Positions 32,661 through 46,043 of a stretch of DNA of 64,000 bases are shown here, piece after piece (the stretch's first letter is position 1; every line of letters begins with the position of its first letter). Source of the DNA: Larus michahellis (lineage: Eukaryota > Chordata > Aves > Charadriiformes > Laridae); NCBI RefSeq assembly GCF_964199755.1, contig NC_133910.1, positions 10,920,711-10,984,710 on the forward strand, in the 5' to 3' direction. A model generated the notes under the pieces. The model did not search any database. It worked only from the letters and a program-made list of their open reading frames with translations, and was not told the origin of the DNA. The position numbers were made by a program, and so were the translations under genes.

Positions 32661-35600
32661 ATTTGTTCTGCTCTCTTATGGCAGTATTGCATTTCTTATC
32701 TCCCTGATGTTTTGTTGTCGTGAAAATATTCAGAGCCACTGTAATATAACAGTAAAGGCAGAGTTTAAGATGTTTTTATAACAAAAAGAAGGTGAAGAAC
32801 TGGGGGCACGAACACTGCTTGTGCCTGGCTGCCCTTTCACCCGCTTGGCTCGTGACTTCTCTGATTATGGGAATCCTCTGTGCAACAGTACCCGGGTGTG
32901 TAGGAGCAAAGCTGCTGCTGGAAGGGAGAAGGAGCTGAATGCAGCATCCCATCGCTGCTGCAAGTTTGGGCTCTGTAAGGAAGGCTTCTGTTTTAAACTG
33001 ATGTGGGTATTTGCTGATTAAAGGCAGCTGAGAAAGCACATCTGCTGAATTGATAAATATTGTTTTATACCACAAGCTGTGGCATCCCTGTGATCTTTGC
33101 TGTCCTGACTGTGGCAGTTTTTGATCTCCTGCATTCTCTTTTCTTGGGCAATGCTGACAACTGGGATGGGGCATGTATAAAAAAAGCCCATAAATAAAAT
33201 TAAACTGTATCTCGGAGAAGTGCCATTAGGAGCTTATTTTTGTCTAATTTAAATAGTCTGAATACTTTCCAGAAAATCGTTGTCAGAAGTCACAGTCCTA
33301 TTTACAGTAGCAAGAAGTAATGGATGTCACTTTGATTAAGTGCATTTTTCTGAGGCTAATTATCAGCAAAGAATCATTTTGATGGATGAGGATGTTTGGA
33401 AAAGCTGCTTGTGCAGAAGAATTCAGCAACGTCTCTATTAAAATTTTAACATCTCCTGTTTCAAATCAAAGATTTTTTCAGATGTTGCATAATCAGGAAA
33501 AGAGAGGCTTTTAACAACTGGGGCACATTCTGCTAAATTTATACTTCCAGGTTAGATAGATTTTGAAAACTTCTTTATCTCTTAACTGATGTCTGGTCTT
33601 TGTCTCTTAAATTTGTGTCCTGGTTTGAGGTATCACTAGGTGGTGGCTCTAAATCATAGGTTGGATTATACTCGGCACAAGCAAACTGGAGTGCTGAAAT
33701 ATCAGGCTGGTAGGATCTTGTTCTTGCAGTTTTCATGCTAACAGGCCCCAAGTGGCTTCCTCATCAAATGCATCATTACATTAATGGAGCCAAGCAATTT
33801 TCTGTCCCTCTGTCAGGTTCCTTGAATATGTCTGTGGCTGAATCCCCACTTCATTGTCATTTGATTTGATGGGCAATTTCTCTCATTTTATTTGGAAGAT
33901 GCAGATGCTAATTTGAAAATTCCAGTTTGTAGCCAGAAGTTAGAGACATCTGTTTCTGTGATGGAGAGGTAATGGCCAATATTTTAGGTTCTGGACCGCA
34001 ATGTCTGTTCAGGCTGTACCATCTGCGCTTGTGAAGGTTTGTACCTGGGTTTAGGAGATCCAGCTCTGACGCCTGTGTGCCACAAAATCCCTCTGGCAAA
34101 GGCTCTTCATCTCCCAGCAGCTTGATCCCTTGTAAAAGCAGGATGAAGGTATTTATTCTCTGATACCCATTCCTCAAGAAGTGTGTTAAGACCTGGTCTC
34201 CCACCAGAGAATCTCATAAGGGGTGACTCAGTCTCAGTTGTGATGCCTGAGCCCAGCTCCAAATCACGCAATAAATAACACTGGGGAAGATGGTGGGATC
34301 CGAAACAGAAACGTAGGAGTGCCTGTGTGACCACTTGAATTGAATTGCTTTTTCTCTGCTTTTGCCACCTGGCAAAGCAAAATCAAAACATTTATTAATT
34401 GGATTAAGCCGTTTTCCCGAGTCAACACTTTGTCAGAAAGTTTCTGTCTGACCGTACCCAAGCAAGTGTCCACCCCTGAACACCCAGCCAGCCTGCGGCA
34501 GTAACCCCGCTCCCGGCTGGCGCGATCGCTGCTCCCAGTGGGCTCCTGCTCCTGAACCGGGCAGCACAGCGAGTTGGGCAGGTGACACGTACTGGTGTAG
34601 CTTTTTCCAAAGCAGATGCCTCCAGCTCTGCTGTGTCAGCCGAGGCTGTGGACAAGACCGAATTCAGTCCCCAGGTACCATCTAAGGTGTTGGAGAAGCT
34701 GCCAGCTCTTTCTTGGTGGAGGGAGGCTAGGCACATGGGTCTTCTCCAACGGGGCTTGTTCCTGCTCTCTGAATGAGTGGGCAGGGGCATCCCAGGCCAC
34801 CAGGCGTGGTGCCACCAGGCTCTGAAGCACGGTGCTTTAGGTCTAGACTAGCAGAGCTTATGGCGATGTAGAGAAAAAGCACCTGGGGCATGGTGCTGGT
34901 GCACTTAAATCTGTCGCCAGTCCCATTCACCACCGTACATGGAAGAGTAACCAAGAAGCCTGCAGTCCTGGGTGGCCAGGTCCTCTCCCGTGAGGGTGGC
35001 TGCAGCGGGTCCTCTCCCTAACAGAGGCAAAATCAACATATATTGCCACTGGTTTCCTCAGCCTGGCTATAGATGGCATACACTGGGTTGAAGAGCGTGT
35101 TGGAAGCTTGGGACAGCTTTATAAAAAGGATTTGGGTCTTCTTGTGTTTGTAGATTTCTTTTCTTTTAATGATAGACAGCATTCCTAATTGCGGATTGCT
35201 TTTTCAGTTGTTCTGAAAGGCTGCAGTGGTGATTACTAACGCGGTGTCTTAACTGAAGCGCTGTTCAGCGTTTTTTAAATGGATATTTCCTTGTAGCTAT
35301 TGGTGTGCCTTTGAGTATTCATCTTAAGGCAGCAACCCCTGGACATCAGCAGGAATATTAGGAAAGTTATGAAAGTAATAGAGTAAGAGAAGATATGCAC
35401 TTCTTTTATAATTATGTCTATTTTTTTTTTAAAGATGTTATTACTCTTTTCAGGGATATTGCTTTTACTGTCAGTAACGGACCCTTGCTGGTAATAAAAG
35501 TAAGTGCACGTAGCAGTCTGGTGGAATGAGCGGAGGTGTCCCTGGAGTGCTGCAGTACGGACAGTTGTGCCCTGATGAAAAAGGAAGAGCAACATTGATT

Positions 35601-37609
35601 TTCAGTTATTTAGCGCAATTTAACACTATGGGCTCAAGTTTCCTTCCCTCCCTGGTGTATTTTCTCGGTTTGTTTACTTTCACTTTGGTTTCTATTCAAT
35701 TTATTGGGAGGATGGGCATGAAAGGGAAAAAGCAGTGTTTCAAGTTACCTGAGAGTACGTGTCCAAGGGAAGGGGAAAGCATGAGCAAGGGCGGCAGAGG
35801 GCCATGTCCCTGCTGAGAGTGGTGGGGGCAGTCCCAGCAGGGACTTGTGCCAGCTGGTTTTTTGTCTCATGTTGGTGCAAGAGCAAAGGGGAAGGGCAGG
35901 GCCATGGGGAGGAGCAACAGCCCTCGCAGTCCAGCGGTGAGCGCGTGGTATCAGGAGCTTTCTGAGGTGGGTACGCTGTCAGGAGAGCCCCTGGGTGGCT
36001 GACATTGGCCTTACTGAGGGAAAATTAAACACGTTGGCAAAATGAAGATTTTTACTCCCCTCGGCCAGTTGTACAGGACACGCAGAAAGTCCTAACTGAA
36101 AAGTTTCCTGCAGTGAAACTGAAGAAAAAGAGTGCAGAGTGGCATGAAAAATGTTGGAGTCTTGGGTCCTACCATGGTTAACTAGGGCAAATCTCCTTCC
36201 ACGTGTCCTTGGATGAGACTGAAGCCCAGTGGGGACATGGCCAGTTGCTCCAGCTGTGCATGGGCCTGGTGCACCTTTCTGCCTGGGACTTCTTGGAGCT
36301 CCTGTGTCGGATGGACGGCTGCCTGAACTTGCCAGTAAAGAGCAGAGAACAGAAATCACACATGAGCCAGCGGAAGTAGCTTGGTTGCACGTAAGATCTT
36401 GGCACAGATCTACCAGAGACGTGGATCCCTTTTGCACCAGGGAGGTATCATGAATGTGAGTCTGTGTCCACAGATCTGGTGAAGAAATGATGATATTTGT
36501 CATCGCAGCAAAACCCTGTGTCTGCAGTGTTGCCGTTGGCTTGGATGAGGACGGAAGGTCAGGCTGAGAGCGAAGCTGTCACCGCTGCTGTAGTGACAGT
36601 ATGAGAAACAACTTGGCAGCTGTAGCTGTAATTGCAGAGAATGCATTAAACTTTTCTGCTATGTTTTCCCACCGCTTTATCTCGTCACAGTTGCATCTTT
36701 GTTCCCAGGGGAAATAATTTATTGCTGTTCTGAAGGTGGTGCTCATTCCTTTTCCCCTGCACAACCTGTTTGGTGACTGACTGACGGCGTGTGGGGAGCT
36801 CCGGCTTCCCCCGCTCGCCGCCTCGGGGGAGACGGGGGCTCGGCTCCTGCCGCGCCGTCGCTGCCTTCTGCAGCCAGCCCTGTCCCGGTGCCAGTCCCAG
36901 TGCTCTGCTTGGGCGTCAGCTGCTCTCTCGTAGAGCCCTCTGTGGTCACGGTAAAACAGACCACAAGCAGAGCCTAAATAAATTGGTTAGTAAATCCTCC
37001 GCGTACGTTCTCCTGTAAGGCATAGCATCTCAGAGACTTCATTTTGTGTTAGATAATGCAGCAGAGGGGCTTAGAGAGGAAAAGGCCTGAAATTTGAATC
37101 AAGAATTCACTGTTTCAGAGAAGTTCCATCAACAGAGAGGATTAATTCTTTATTGTCTACTATTTTCAGCTTTGCTTATCAAGAGCGACGTGAACGCATT
37201 GCCTGCTGAAGCCCCGCAGCTAGTGCAGATTTCCTTGCCGTGCTGCATTTGCCTCTGATCCGCTGGCACTTGCTTGGATCTGTAGCAGAGATGTAGGTAT
37301 TAATTTGCAAAGAAAATACCTCATATTCCTCCTTCTGACTGACAGCTCAGTGAACGGGTCATAGGGGCCCCGGACAAATCTCTTGGCAGCTCCTTACAGA
37401 ACTGTGCTGGCCGCAGTCTGTGCCCCAAGGGTTGGCAGCGCAAGGCTGAGCAGCACCAGCCTCCGAGTCCCCGAATCTGGAGATTTCTTCTATTATGAGC
37501 CTATTAATTTGCTACTTTGCCTAAAAAAAAAAGAAAAAAGAAAAAAAAATTGTCTTCCATTCTTTCTTATCTTTCAGAGAGTTCAGAGTTTAGATTACGT
37601 TGCTGCGCC

Positions 37610-37745
37610 CCACTTTGTATAAAATGATATTGTTGGATTTCATCTGCCATCATGACCTTATTTCCTTCCTTTGTGGAGCATTCAGTTGCAATTTTAGCAC
37701 ATTCACGGCTGGCTGTTTTACTGCAGGGAGACGATCAAAGTCCAA
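37610..37745 (-). mobile_element. Possible ancient CR1 fragment, antisense
   Basis: TTGGATTTCATCTGCCATCATGACC is close to the antisense CR1 phrase for 'tgaatttcatctgccattttgttgcc', and the next 80 bases follow its pattern loosely. The match is short and could be chance. Confidence 0.3.
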
Positions 37746-38840
37746 CCTGCTGGAGAACGCAGGTCCCTGGGGGTGGAGGTCTGTGGGGAACAGCGGTCTC
37801 TGCTCTCACGTCCTGTCCCAGCAACCTTGTTCTGGGTGTCTCAACATCTCCTCTGCGGAGTCAGAGGGCTGGGAGGAGGTTTCCAGGATTGTAGGTCCCC
37901 TGAGTAGGCTTCCCCCTTCAGTTATTCTAGACAATAAATAATTGATAATGAAGGAGTTTGTGGTGATAGAGTTGAAATGCAGGGCTTAAGTCTTGGTGGG
38001 ACAGATAGGTTGTGGGCATTAGCACGTTACCGGCAGATTTAAGTAAAAAAAGGCATGTTTCCCAAATTTCTCAAACTCGGAACTTGTCAGTTCAAGCAGG
38101 AAGCCTGTAGTAGTGGGTGAAGCAACGCTTTGCAACAGTTACATTCACTTGCAGGCATTTTAAAGAGTTATTTTCTGTTCTAAAACTACATCAGACCTTT
38201 GTTGCAGGGGGGCAGGCGTGCTCTCCAAGGGCCATCCACAGCTTTCTGGAAGAACTCCAAGAGCTTTGGCTTGGTTTTGCCTCTTAGGGCTTGCACCGAG
38301 GCCACAGTCGTGTGGTCTTGCTTATGTCTTCTTCCTAAAGATAGATCACCCCGTTCTCTTCTGATCGTCTTTCTTCAAGAGACGGTCTGGGGCCGTGCTG
38401 CTTGCTGACAGCCGAACAGTGTTTTGTGAGCGGAAGCTGTAAAACGAAGCCTACAGACGGGAGAAACACATTGTGATCGTGACGTCTCCAAAGCAATCAC
38501 TTTGTGGTCAGTCCCAACGTGCTGGCTGCCAGCCCTCTATTTCGGGAGTGAAAGTTTCTGCAGTCAGATGGTATCTGCTGCGTGCGAGGGTACCTGTGGG
38601 CAGGCGCGTTTTCCCCTGTGCTTTTCTCTGGTATTTCCCCCATTGCATAGGATCCCTGTGCCATGGAGAGGGTGCAGCTTGCTCACGCTCTCTCCCATCC
38701 GATGCCATCATTGTTTTTTTCCTGCCTGCTTTTTTTGCAGCAGTTGTGTGGGTGTGCGTACACGCGCAGCACGATGTACAAGTAGCCACGGCCGCAGCCT
38801 TGGAGGGTTCAGAGCCGGGCCAGGACGTGGGCGCAGCCGG

Positions 38841-38875
38841 AGGGAAGGAAGGAAGGCAGGCAGGCAGGAAGGAGG
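38841..38875 (+). repeat. Short GGAA/GGCA microsatellite
   Basis: Tetramers GGAA and then GGCA are repeated about eight times with one change of unit. Low-complexity sequence. Confidence 0.75.
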
Positions 38876-39296
38876 AATTGTGCTGAAGGCTGAGGCCAAC
38901 AGCATACGCTGAGCGAGCCCATTAGCCAGGGGGTGGGTAGCTCATGGGTCAACTGGGTAATGTAAATAGTGAAATGGCAATGAGTTAAGTGGGTGAGTTG
39001 AGTGATTTGCTTCAAGGGTGAAAGACTGTAGTGTGTGGGGGGGGACACACACACGCATAGTGAGGTGTCACCTCAGTGAAGCCCAGAGGTTCATTCACCT
39101 CTTCGCTTTGTAGGGTTACTGTTGCGATGTATTAAGGTATGTATAAAAATTAAAATTCTATGTATCAGTCTTGCTTGATGCGAGCTAAAAACCAGCGTCA
39201 GGGTTGGTCTTGTGCCGGAATGGGTTGGTTCAGTGATAACCCGCTTTTGCTCAGTGTGCAAAGTTGGGCACGGAGAGGTGCTGGCTGCCTCGTTGG

Positions 39297-39365
39297 CATG
39301 CCGTTGTGCTGTTGTGTCACTGTCCCGCTGTGCCGTTGCGCCTCTGTGCCGCTGTGCGCCTCGGC
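39297..39365 (+). repeat. Short GC-rich tandem-like repeat, 10-base period
   Basis: Words of the type GCTGTGCCG, GTTGCGCCT and CTGTGCCGC recur at about ten-base spacing over 70 bases, and both strands stay open across it. It is a degenerate minisatellite, not a gene. Confidence 0.4.
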
Positions 39366-42279
39366 ACACTCCGGCAGGCTGGAACTGAAGCTCCCCCAGC
39401 TCCCGGCGCTGGATCCGCTCCCAGCTGCGGATGAGGAGCAGCGCTGAGCCCTCGCCTCGTCCCTCGGGGGGCAGAGCAGCCTTCCACCGCCCGGGGAGGG
39501 GTTTGTGTCCCCCGACGGGGTGTCAGGTGTTGCAAGGAACTGATGGAGAACTGATGGAGAAGGGCGCAAGTGTTTGCTGTGGCCAATGCAAACCTCCTTC
39601 TGTTGCTTGAGGGTGTCCATCTCGGACACGAGCTGCTTTCTCACCTGCATGGCATCACTCCCCTGACCCGCGCGGGGCTGCCCGGTGTCTGACCCTCGCT
39701 CTGTGCACTGCCACGGCCGGTTGACTGAGCCAGGTTTCACGTCTACTGTTGTCAACGGTTTCTTTGTCACAGCTGATTGCTGCTGCTGCTCTTTCATAAT
39801 ACTGCGGTAGAGCCCTCTTGAGGCCAACACAGACATGACTTGTATCCAGCAAAACTCCCCAAGTCCAGGGCAAAATTGTGATTTTATTATTCTCTCCACG
39901 ACTCCTTGCTGTTACCCATCTTCTAGCTTTTGGTCGTAGCTTTGCATAAAGCTGACAGGTGTGGTGTGTTTGCATGTGAGATGCTGGATACGCTGTCTGT
40001 GGGGTGCAGGGGGGGGTTATGTCCATGTCTCGAATGCAACAGCAGCTTAGCCAAGGCTGGAGGCTGGGATCCCCCTCCTCCTGGCCTGATCCTGCCTGGG
40101 GACGTGCGAGGGTCCTGAGGAAGGTGCTGTCATCCTCCTGTCTGCAGATCCTTAAACTCTGGGAGTTAAATGACGATCTGCAGGTTGTATCCCCCTTTCC
40201 TTGAGTGCTGCTTGGTCTTCTTCCTGGTCCTGGTTTGCAGAGGACAGTGACAAGTTCCTCACCCCGGGCTGGGGCTTGCTTCCCTCCTGCAGCACTGGGA
40301 ATGCACACGGACACTGTGTGTTGGTCAGCCTCTGCTATCTGGTACAACAGCAGGATTTTTTTTTTAAAAGTTTAATTTTAAGGTCGGGCAAAACCCACCA
40401 CACCTTCTGTGATGGAGCTGTGATTGAGACCTGCTGGATTTTGTTAAGTTTGTGTGGTGATTTCCGCTGCATGGCGAACACCCGTGTTGTCTGCGTTGCA
40501 GGCAGCGGCTCCCGCGGGGCCTTTCGCACCTTGTTGGGGCTCTGCGCTGCTCAGCCCCGGCCTCCGGCCCACGGGCTCGTGTGGCCACCATCCACAAGCT
40601 CTGGAGGTCGGCACGGCAGCGGGTCTGCGGCACCTTCGGGAAGGAGCCGTGGGGGAGTGCGTCGGGGAGACTGCGGAGCGAGCGCCGGCAGCGCGGCGGC
40701 TGTGTTTGCATTAGTGACTCCGCCGCGCTTCCTCCAGCCCACGCAGGCTCCTGCAGGAGCGGGAGTGTTGCACTGCAAATTTAGCAGCTACCTTTAAGTG
40801 GGGAGCAATCACTTTTTGGGCCGTGGGTAGAGTCATCGAGCTTTTTTGCGTGTCTCATATCCGTTCCCGGTATGCCGGCGGTGACTATTAGCAAAGCCAT
40901 CGCTTTGGCTGAGCTTTGCTGCAATCGGTTTCTGACTTCGGATCGATACAGGCAGATTTGTTTGGGAATTGGACTTTTCAAATGCCGTGCTGCTGCTGTG
41001 GCCTGGCCAGCCCTCTGTGAGCCTTGGCCATGGGTCAGCGCCCCGGTGAATCCAGCGCCCGTTGCTGGGGTGCCAAGCAGCAGTCAGAGCACGAAGCACA
41101 AACGCCGCGGCTCGGTGGCAGAGGACGTGCTGGCTCCCCGGTGGCAGGAGCTGTCAAGAAAAATGTCTCCTCTGTCTAGGAGAGAAGAACGTTTCTGGAG
41201 AGCAGGTGGTGAAGATGTTTAGCAAATGTCAGCTTGAGACCTTGCCATCCTGTGGGCAGAAGTGACATCGCTGAGAAATGTGTTATCCTGTCAGAAAGCA
41301 GCAAAAAATCCACCAGCTAAATGTTTACGAGCAAGGCAGGCCTTTGCCAAAAGCGGGTGTTTTTCCACCCCTGAGACTCATGGAGTGAGAGCTCCTCGGA
41401 GCTGCGGGAATCCTGCTCCTGCACACGCAGAGCCGTCGGCACCGGGTGGGCAGGACATCGCCCTCCCTCCTGGGCAAAGGCTGCCAGCCTCTGCTCGCCC
41501 CCGGCCCGCGGCTCCTGCCTTCTCTTCTGGGGTGTTTTTTTTTTTTGCTCCCTTGGCTCCTCTCTGGGTTTTAGCAAGAAGCAGCCGCTGAGCTTCCCCC
41601 TGTGTCTGCTCGGGAGCCCGGAGCATCGCTCCGCGGGGGCGGCGGGAGGATCTCGCCTCCTTCCCCTCGGCGCTGAGCAGGGAGCAGGCAGGGCCACGCC
41701 AGACGAGCAGCTCTGGCGAGGCGCAGATGCCTCCGTCTGGTGAGTGGAGGCTTGGCCTCGCAACTCCTGTAACTTGGGTTTCGACGGAGCTCGGGTGGCT
41801 GGGGCTCAGCCAGCGCTGCCGTTTATCGCTGGTGCCGACGTCGTATCTCTATTTTTGCCGGAGAGATCAGGCAGCTTGTGCCCCGCTGCAGGCAGAGAGG
41901 AAGCGAACGCTCTCGCTTTAGAGATTGTCTCAAGTCTTCTGCTGGTTCAGCTGGGCTGGTCTTGTAACTGTTACCGTTAGGACATAAGCATCTGGCCAAG
42001 CCACGCTGCATTATTTCTGAATGCCTTAATCAATCCCCTAGAGCTATTTAATTTTAAAGTGGCCTCCTTACTGCACGCAGTGTGGTGTTTAGTATGTGAG
42101 CAAAAAAGCTTAAACAGAAAGGTTTCCTGCAGCCGGGTGCTAAATACAGTTTTTCAAAGCTATAGCACCGTTTAAAACTTTTCCTTTCAGACCAACTATG
42201 GATGTGATTGCTTGACTGGGAGTGGGGAGAGCTGCAGAGACCGAAAGAAACTCCTTTGCCCAGTGTCAACGTGCGAAGC

Positions 42280-42440
42280 GCATAATTACGTCTGGGCTAA
42301 TAGCTCCGTATGGGAGTATTGTTTGAAAAATTTCTAATTTAATAAAATGGGTAGTAATGGGTTATTAGGAGAGAGTTTAATTTAAATAATTGGCATGGAC
42401 ACTAGTGTGCTAATTTAGTTTGGTATTTATAATGCACAGT
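42280..42440. other. AT-rich block, candidate conserved non-coding element
   Basis: Dense TAAT and ATTA words (homeodomain-like cores) in a CpG-free, repeat-free stretch amid GC-richer DNA. No coding potential. The regulatory role is only inferred from composition. Confidence 0.22.
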
Positions 42441-43749
42441 CACAGTGTTTGTTCAAGGACAGAGAAATGGGTATTAGGTGGTGCCCGTATTTCTCAGCAA
42501 GAAGTTACAGCTGGTCTCTGGAAAGACATTTATTCGACGGAGCTATTTAGTCAGTGCTCTTGAGCTTGGATTTTGAAGATGGATTTGCTTTATTACAGTT
42601 GGATGCAATTACACCCACGCTGCTGAGAGTGAAGGCCTTCTCTGACATCTCAGTTCCCACTTCGGATGACTTGAGATTGGTCTTTCTAGTCATCCGGAGC
42701 AGCTCCACCTCTCTGGCACAGGGACATACCCTTTCCTGAGGCGCTCGCACACACATACGTGCATGAGTGTGCTCGCCCACGCGCCGGCATGCAAGCAAGA
42801 AAGGGGACGTTCGTCTTCTCTGTACACCCTTTCGTCCCTGCTTGTGTGAAGTTCCTCAAGACCTGTACACGTGGCATCCGTTCCCACTTGGTAGATCAGC
42901 ACTGTGAGGTTTTCCCATGTGGAAAACGACTTTATAGTCTCTTTCCAGGGTGAAGATCCCTCAGGTTGCCATCTCTGAGCTGTTGTACAGGGTTTGCCAT
43001 GAGCTGGAAGGCTGCAGGAGCTAGTAATCTGTCGGGTCACTGAAAGTGTTACATGGTGAAGCGGTGGTGACACGAAGAGCCATTACATCTCATCAGCCTC
43101 TTCCAGAGCTGACATGCAGTGATTGTTCCTTTTCATCTCTCTCCAAAGTGCTTTTAAAGCTCAATATTGTCACTTGGTTTGGATTCTTCCCACACAGTAT
43201 CTGCACTTAGAACTGCCCAGTGCTGATGGAGAGGTTTATTGCCAGCAGCTATTGTGCTAAAATTGAGAGGAAAAACAATTTCTAGTCAGCTCCTGTTATG
43301 GTCTCTAATGGGAGATATTTCTTTCTTGCTAAAGAACTTGTAAATGCATTTTAATGCCAGATGCAGTGCTCTGTGGCTAAGAAATGTTCAGCCTTCCAGG
43401 GTCCAGCAGTACAAATATTTCTGCTTACAGACATGTGCAAAATGCATTGCACGTGTACGAAGGACAGATGCCTTCCCAACGGTGCGAGTTAAAACAAAAA
43501 AAACCCCAACAACTATGAAAAAGAGCACAGCCCAGCTATGAAAGCCCAAATCTCGCTCCCCGAGGCCCAGGGACGGGCCTCGTACAGCTTCGTGAAGGAG
43601 TCTGGGCTGGCAGAGCTGTGCAGCAGGTTCAGGTGAAGCCCCAAAGGTTAATTAAGTAAACTCAAAGCCATTGTTTGCGTAGCAAGGCTGCGCTGCTGAA
43701 GGAAGCCCTGTGCTGGTATGTAGAGGAGGGAAAGTGTCTTCTACCAGCA

Positions 43750-43988
43750 GGGTAGGTTTAGACTGGACATTAGGAAAAGATTCTTCACAGAAAGAGTGGT
43801 CAGACACTGGAATAGGCTGCCCAGGGCGGTGGTGGAGTCACCGTCCCTGAATGTGTTCAAGAGCCGTTTAGATGTGGTGTTGGGGGATATGGTGTAGGGG
43901 AGAACTTTGTAGAGCGGGGTTGATGGTTGGACTCGATGATCCCAAGGGTCTTTTCCAACCTAAATGATTCTATGATTCTTTGATTCTG
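43750..43988 (+). mobile_element. CR1 LINE, 3' end, sense
   Basis: Clear avian CR1 3' terminus. It contains GTTTAGACTGGACATTAGGAA, then TTCTTCACAGAAAGAGTGGTCAGACACTGGAATAGGCTGCCCAGGGCGGTGGTGGA, and ends with three imperfect copies of the 8-base ATGATTCT repeat. Like most CR1 copies it is 5'-truncated, to about 240 bases, and has no coding capacity. Its good match suggests a younger insertion than the copies at 18640 and 32290. Confidence 0.93.
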
Positions 43989-44499
43989 CTCTGTCGGTGA
44001 CGTGCAGGTTTTTGCAGGAGAAGCTCCAGGAAGGCATCCAGCTTTGGATGCAAGGGGCAAACTTTGTTCACCACGTAAGCGTGCTGAAGGAGGTGGCTCT
44101 ATGCCAGGCGTGGCTTTGCCTTGCTGGATGAAGTTGGCATTCGCACCCCCGGGGATTGCTTTGCCATTGTTAGGTGTGTGACCGAGCTCCCAAAGGGCTG
44201 CGCTGCTTCGGAGGGAGCAAGTTTGGGGAACGCGGATTGGGCCTTTAGCGGGAGGGAGAAGGCAAAGGAGGGACATTCATCTCCGTTGCGGGGAATTGCG
44301 AGAGGCTGAGATGAAGCGCGTGTCTAGATGAGTCCCATGCCCTTTTCCAGCATTGTGGGTGCTTTTTTATGTGCTGGTGTGATCCCCTGTTCCCTTTTGA
44401 AGGAGGATGATTCACGAGAGGCACAGTGGGTGCTGCTCATCCGGCGGCTGTTAGTGAGGAGCAGAAAGCGCTGAGATCCGCTTTAGGGCCCAATGGCTG

Positions 44500-44830
44500 C
44501 TTTTCTTGAGCAACTTTTGAGAGCCAGAACAATTATCCCACCTTTAAGGCCCTCTAAGCTGGCCCGCTTCCCACTGTCAGATCTTAGGGAGAGAAAGGAG
44601 TACAACTGAACCTACTGGTGCAGATATTAACACAGTCATGATATAATTTAGTCTTGATCCCATTAAACACCCTTAATAATCAGAGAGTTTCTCGCTTGGT
44701 TTAATGGACTCTTTTCCAGATGATGAGGCTGCAAGACCAGACCCTTGTTATAAATGTCTGTTTATTAAACAATCTTTCTTCCTAAAAGCTTCTGCCCGGC
44801 CAGAATGAATATAAATGGAGAGGATGGTGT
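44500..44830. other. Repeat-free block, candidate conserved non-coding element
   Basis: A 330-base stretch with balanced base composition, very few CpG, no simple repeats and no open frame. It has many AT-rich words (TTAATAATCAGAG, TGTTTATTAAACAATC). Such texture is typical of conserved enhancers, but alignment is needed. Confidence 0.22.
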
Positions 44831-46012
44831 TTGTACTTCAGTCTTTAAGGAGACACACTGCGTAAAATATGGGGCCTATTCCTTTTTATTTTTGTGTCTC
44901 TTTATATGAGAGATGAGAACAGGCCAAGATTTTTTTTTTTTTTTAAGTGTGCTTTTTACTTTAAATGTATGAGGCAGTCGAGACCCGGCATCCGTGAAAT
45001 AGCATCTGCTGTCAGACCGACTCCTGGAGCGGATATTCCCTTCCCAACAGATGATTTGGTCATGGGTGTTGAACCAGAAGCTGACAGGCAGATTAAGACC
45101 AACGGTGTATAATAACCTGATTTAGAATCCTTTTCCATGGCTTTAGTTCACCTTTTGCTCTTGACCGGCCGTGCTCAGCAGAAGGCAGCGCGGCTCTTGT
45201 GCGTGCACTGCAGCGTTTGTCTCCTTTGGGGAGAATTTCAGGGCTTTTTGTGCAGAAGAGGCCTCTGGAACCTCTTACATCGGTGACATGTTGTTTAACA
45301 CAGTTATCTGCACACTTTACTTATTTATTTCAGAGTACACAAAGTGTGTAGGTACCCAAGATGGTAGAAGACCTTCACCATTGCCTAAATGCTGCGTTAA
45401 GGCTATTGGGAACATGGTGCCTGGTCACGGTGACAATTTTCGTGGCCCGAGCAGTACACAAGAAACCTGTCTTTCCCTTTTAACGTCTCGATTTTGGCTG
45501 AATGTGGAAATGGAGAGACCCTGTTTGTCAGATCCCCTGCGGCACCTGGGCGCAGCGTGAGCTTTGCCTTGGGCACTGGGCATCACCTGGCTGGCAGGGA
45601 CTCCTGTCGCACGGCACAACTCTCAGCGACAGCACGCTATTGCCTGCTAAGCAAGTTTTTTTCTCATTGAAGTTAAAATAAGAAACGTACTTGAAGACCA
45701 ATGGTCTGGCACAACCCCTTGTTCCAGTCCTTCCCACACACCACGACGAGCCTGTTGGAGGCTCCGTGGAGTTTATGCCTCATTTCTGCAGCACGTTGCG
45801 AATTGCTCTTTATACGGACTTGTCATTTTCTCTATCGTATATAATGTATTACAAAATGAATGGTGTCAGAAACGGAAAGTGTACGGCAAACGGTACCTAG
45901 CCCGATCCGGTGACCCTGGGGAGGGAAGAAAATTTTATTACCGTGACACACAGTTGGCAGAGCTGATGGAGAGCCCCGAAGCCTGAGTTTCTCCTTTGGA
46001 GATTCATCTTTT

Positions 46013-46043
46013 AAAAAAAAAAAAAAACAAACAAACAAAAAAA
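46013..46043 (+). repeat. A-rich tract with CAAA units
   Basis: A run of about 15 A followed by ACAAACAAACAAA and seven more A. It may be a decayed retroposon tail, but no element body is visible beside it. Confidence 0.6.

Noticed and set aside
34624..34671. Short segment with AG before and CAGGT after, as a possible exon 3
   Set aside because: It is open in the required phase, but the acceptor is poor (no real pyrimidine tract), the peptide is Cys-rich and unremarkable, and such short matches are expected by chance in 35 kb.
37383..37622. Plus-strand frame with a Met-Ala-Ala start-like beginning
   Set aside because: It is short and runs into an A-rich low-complexity stretch, with no splice support and no similarity recognised.
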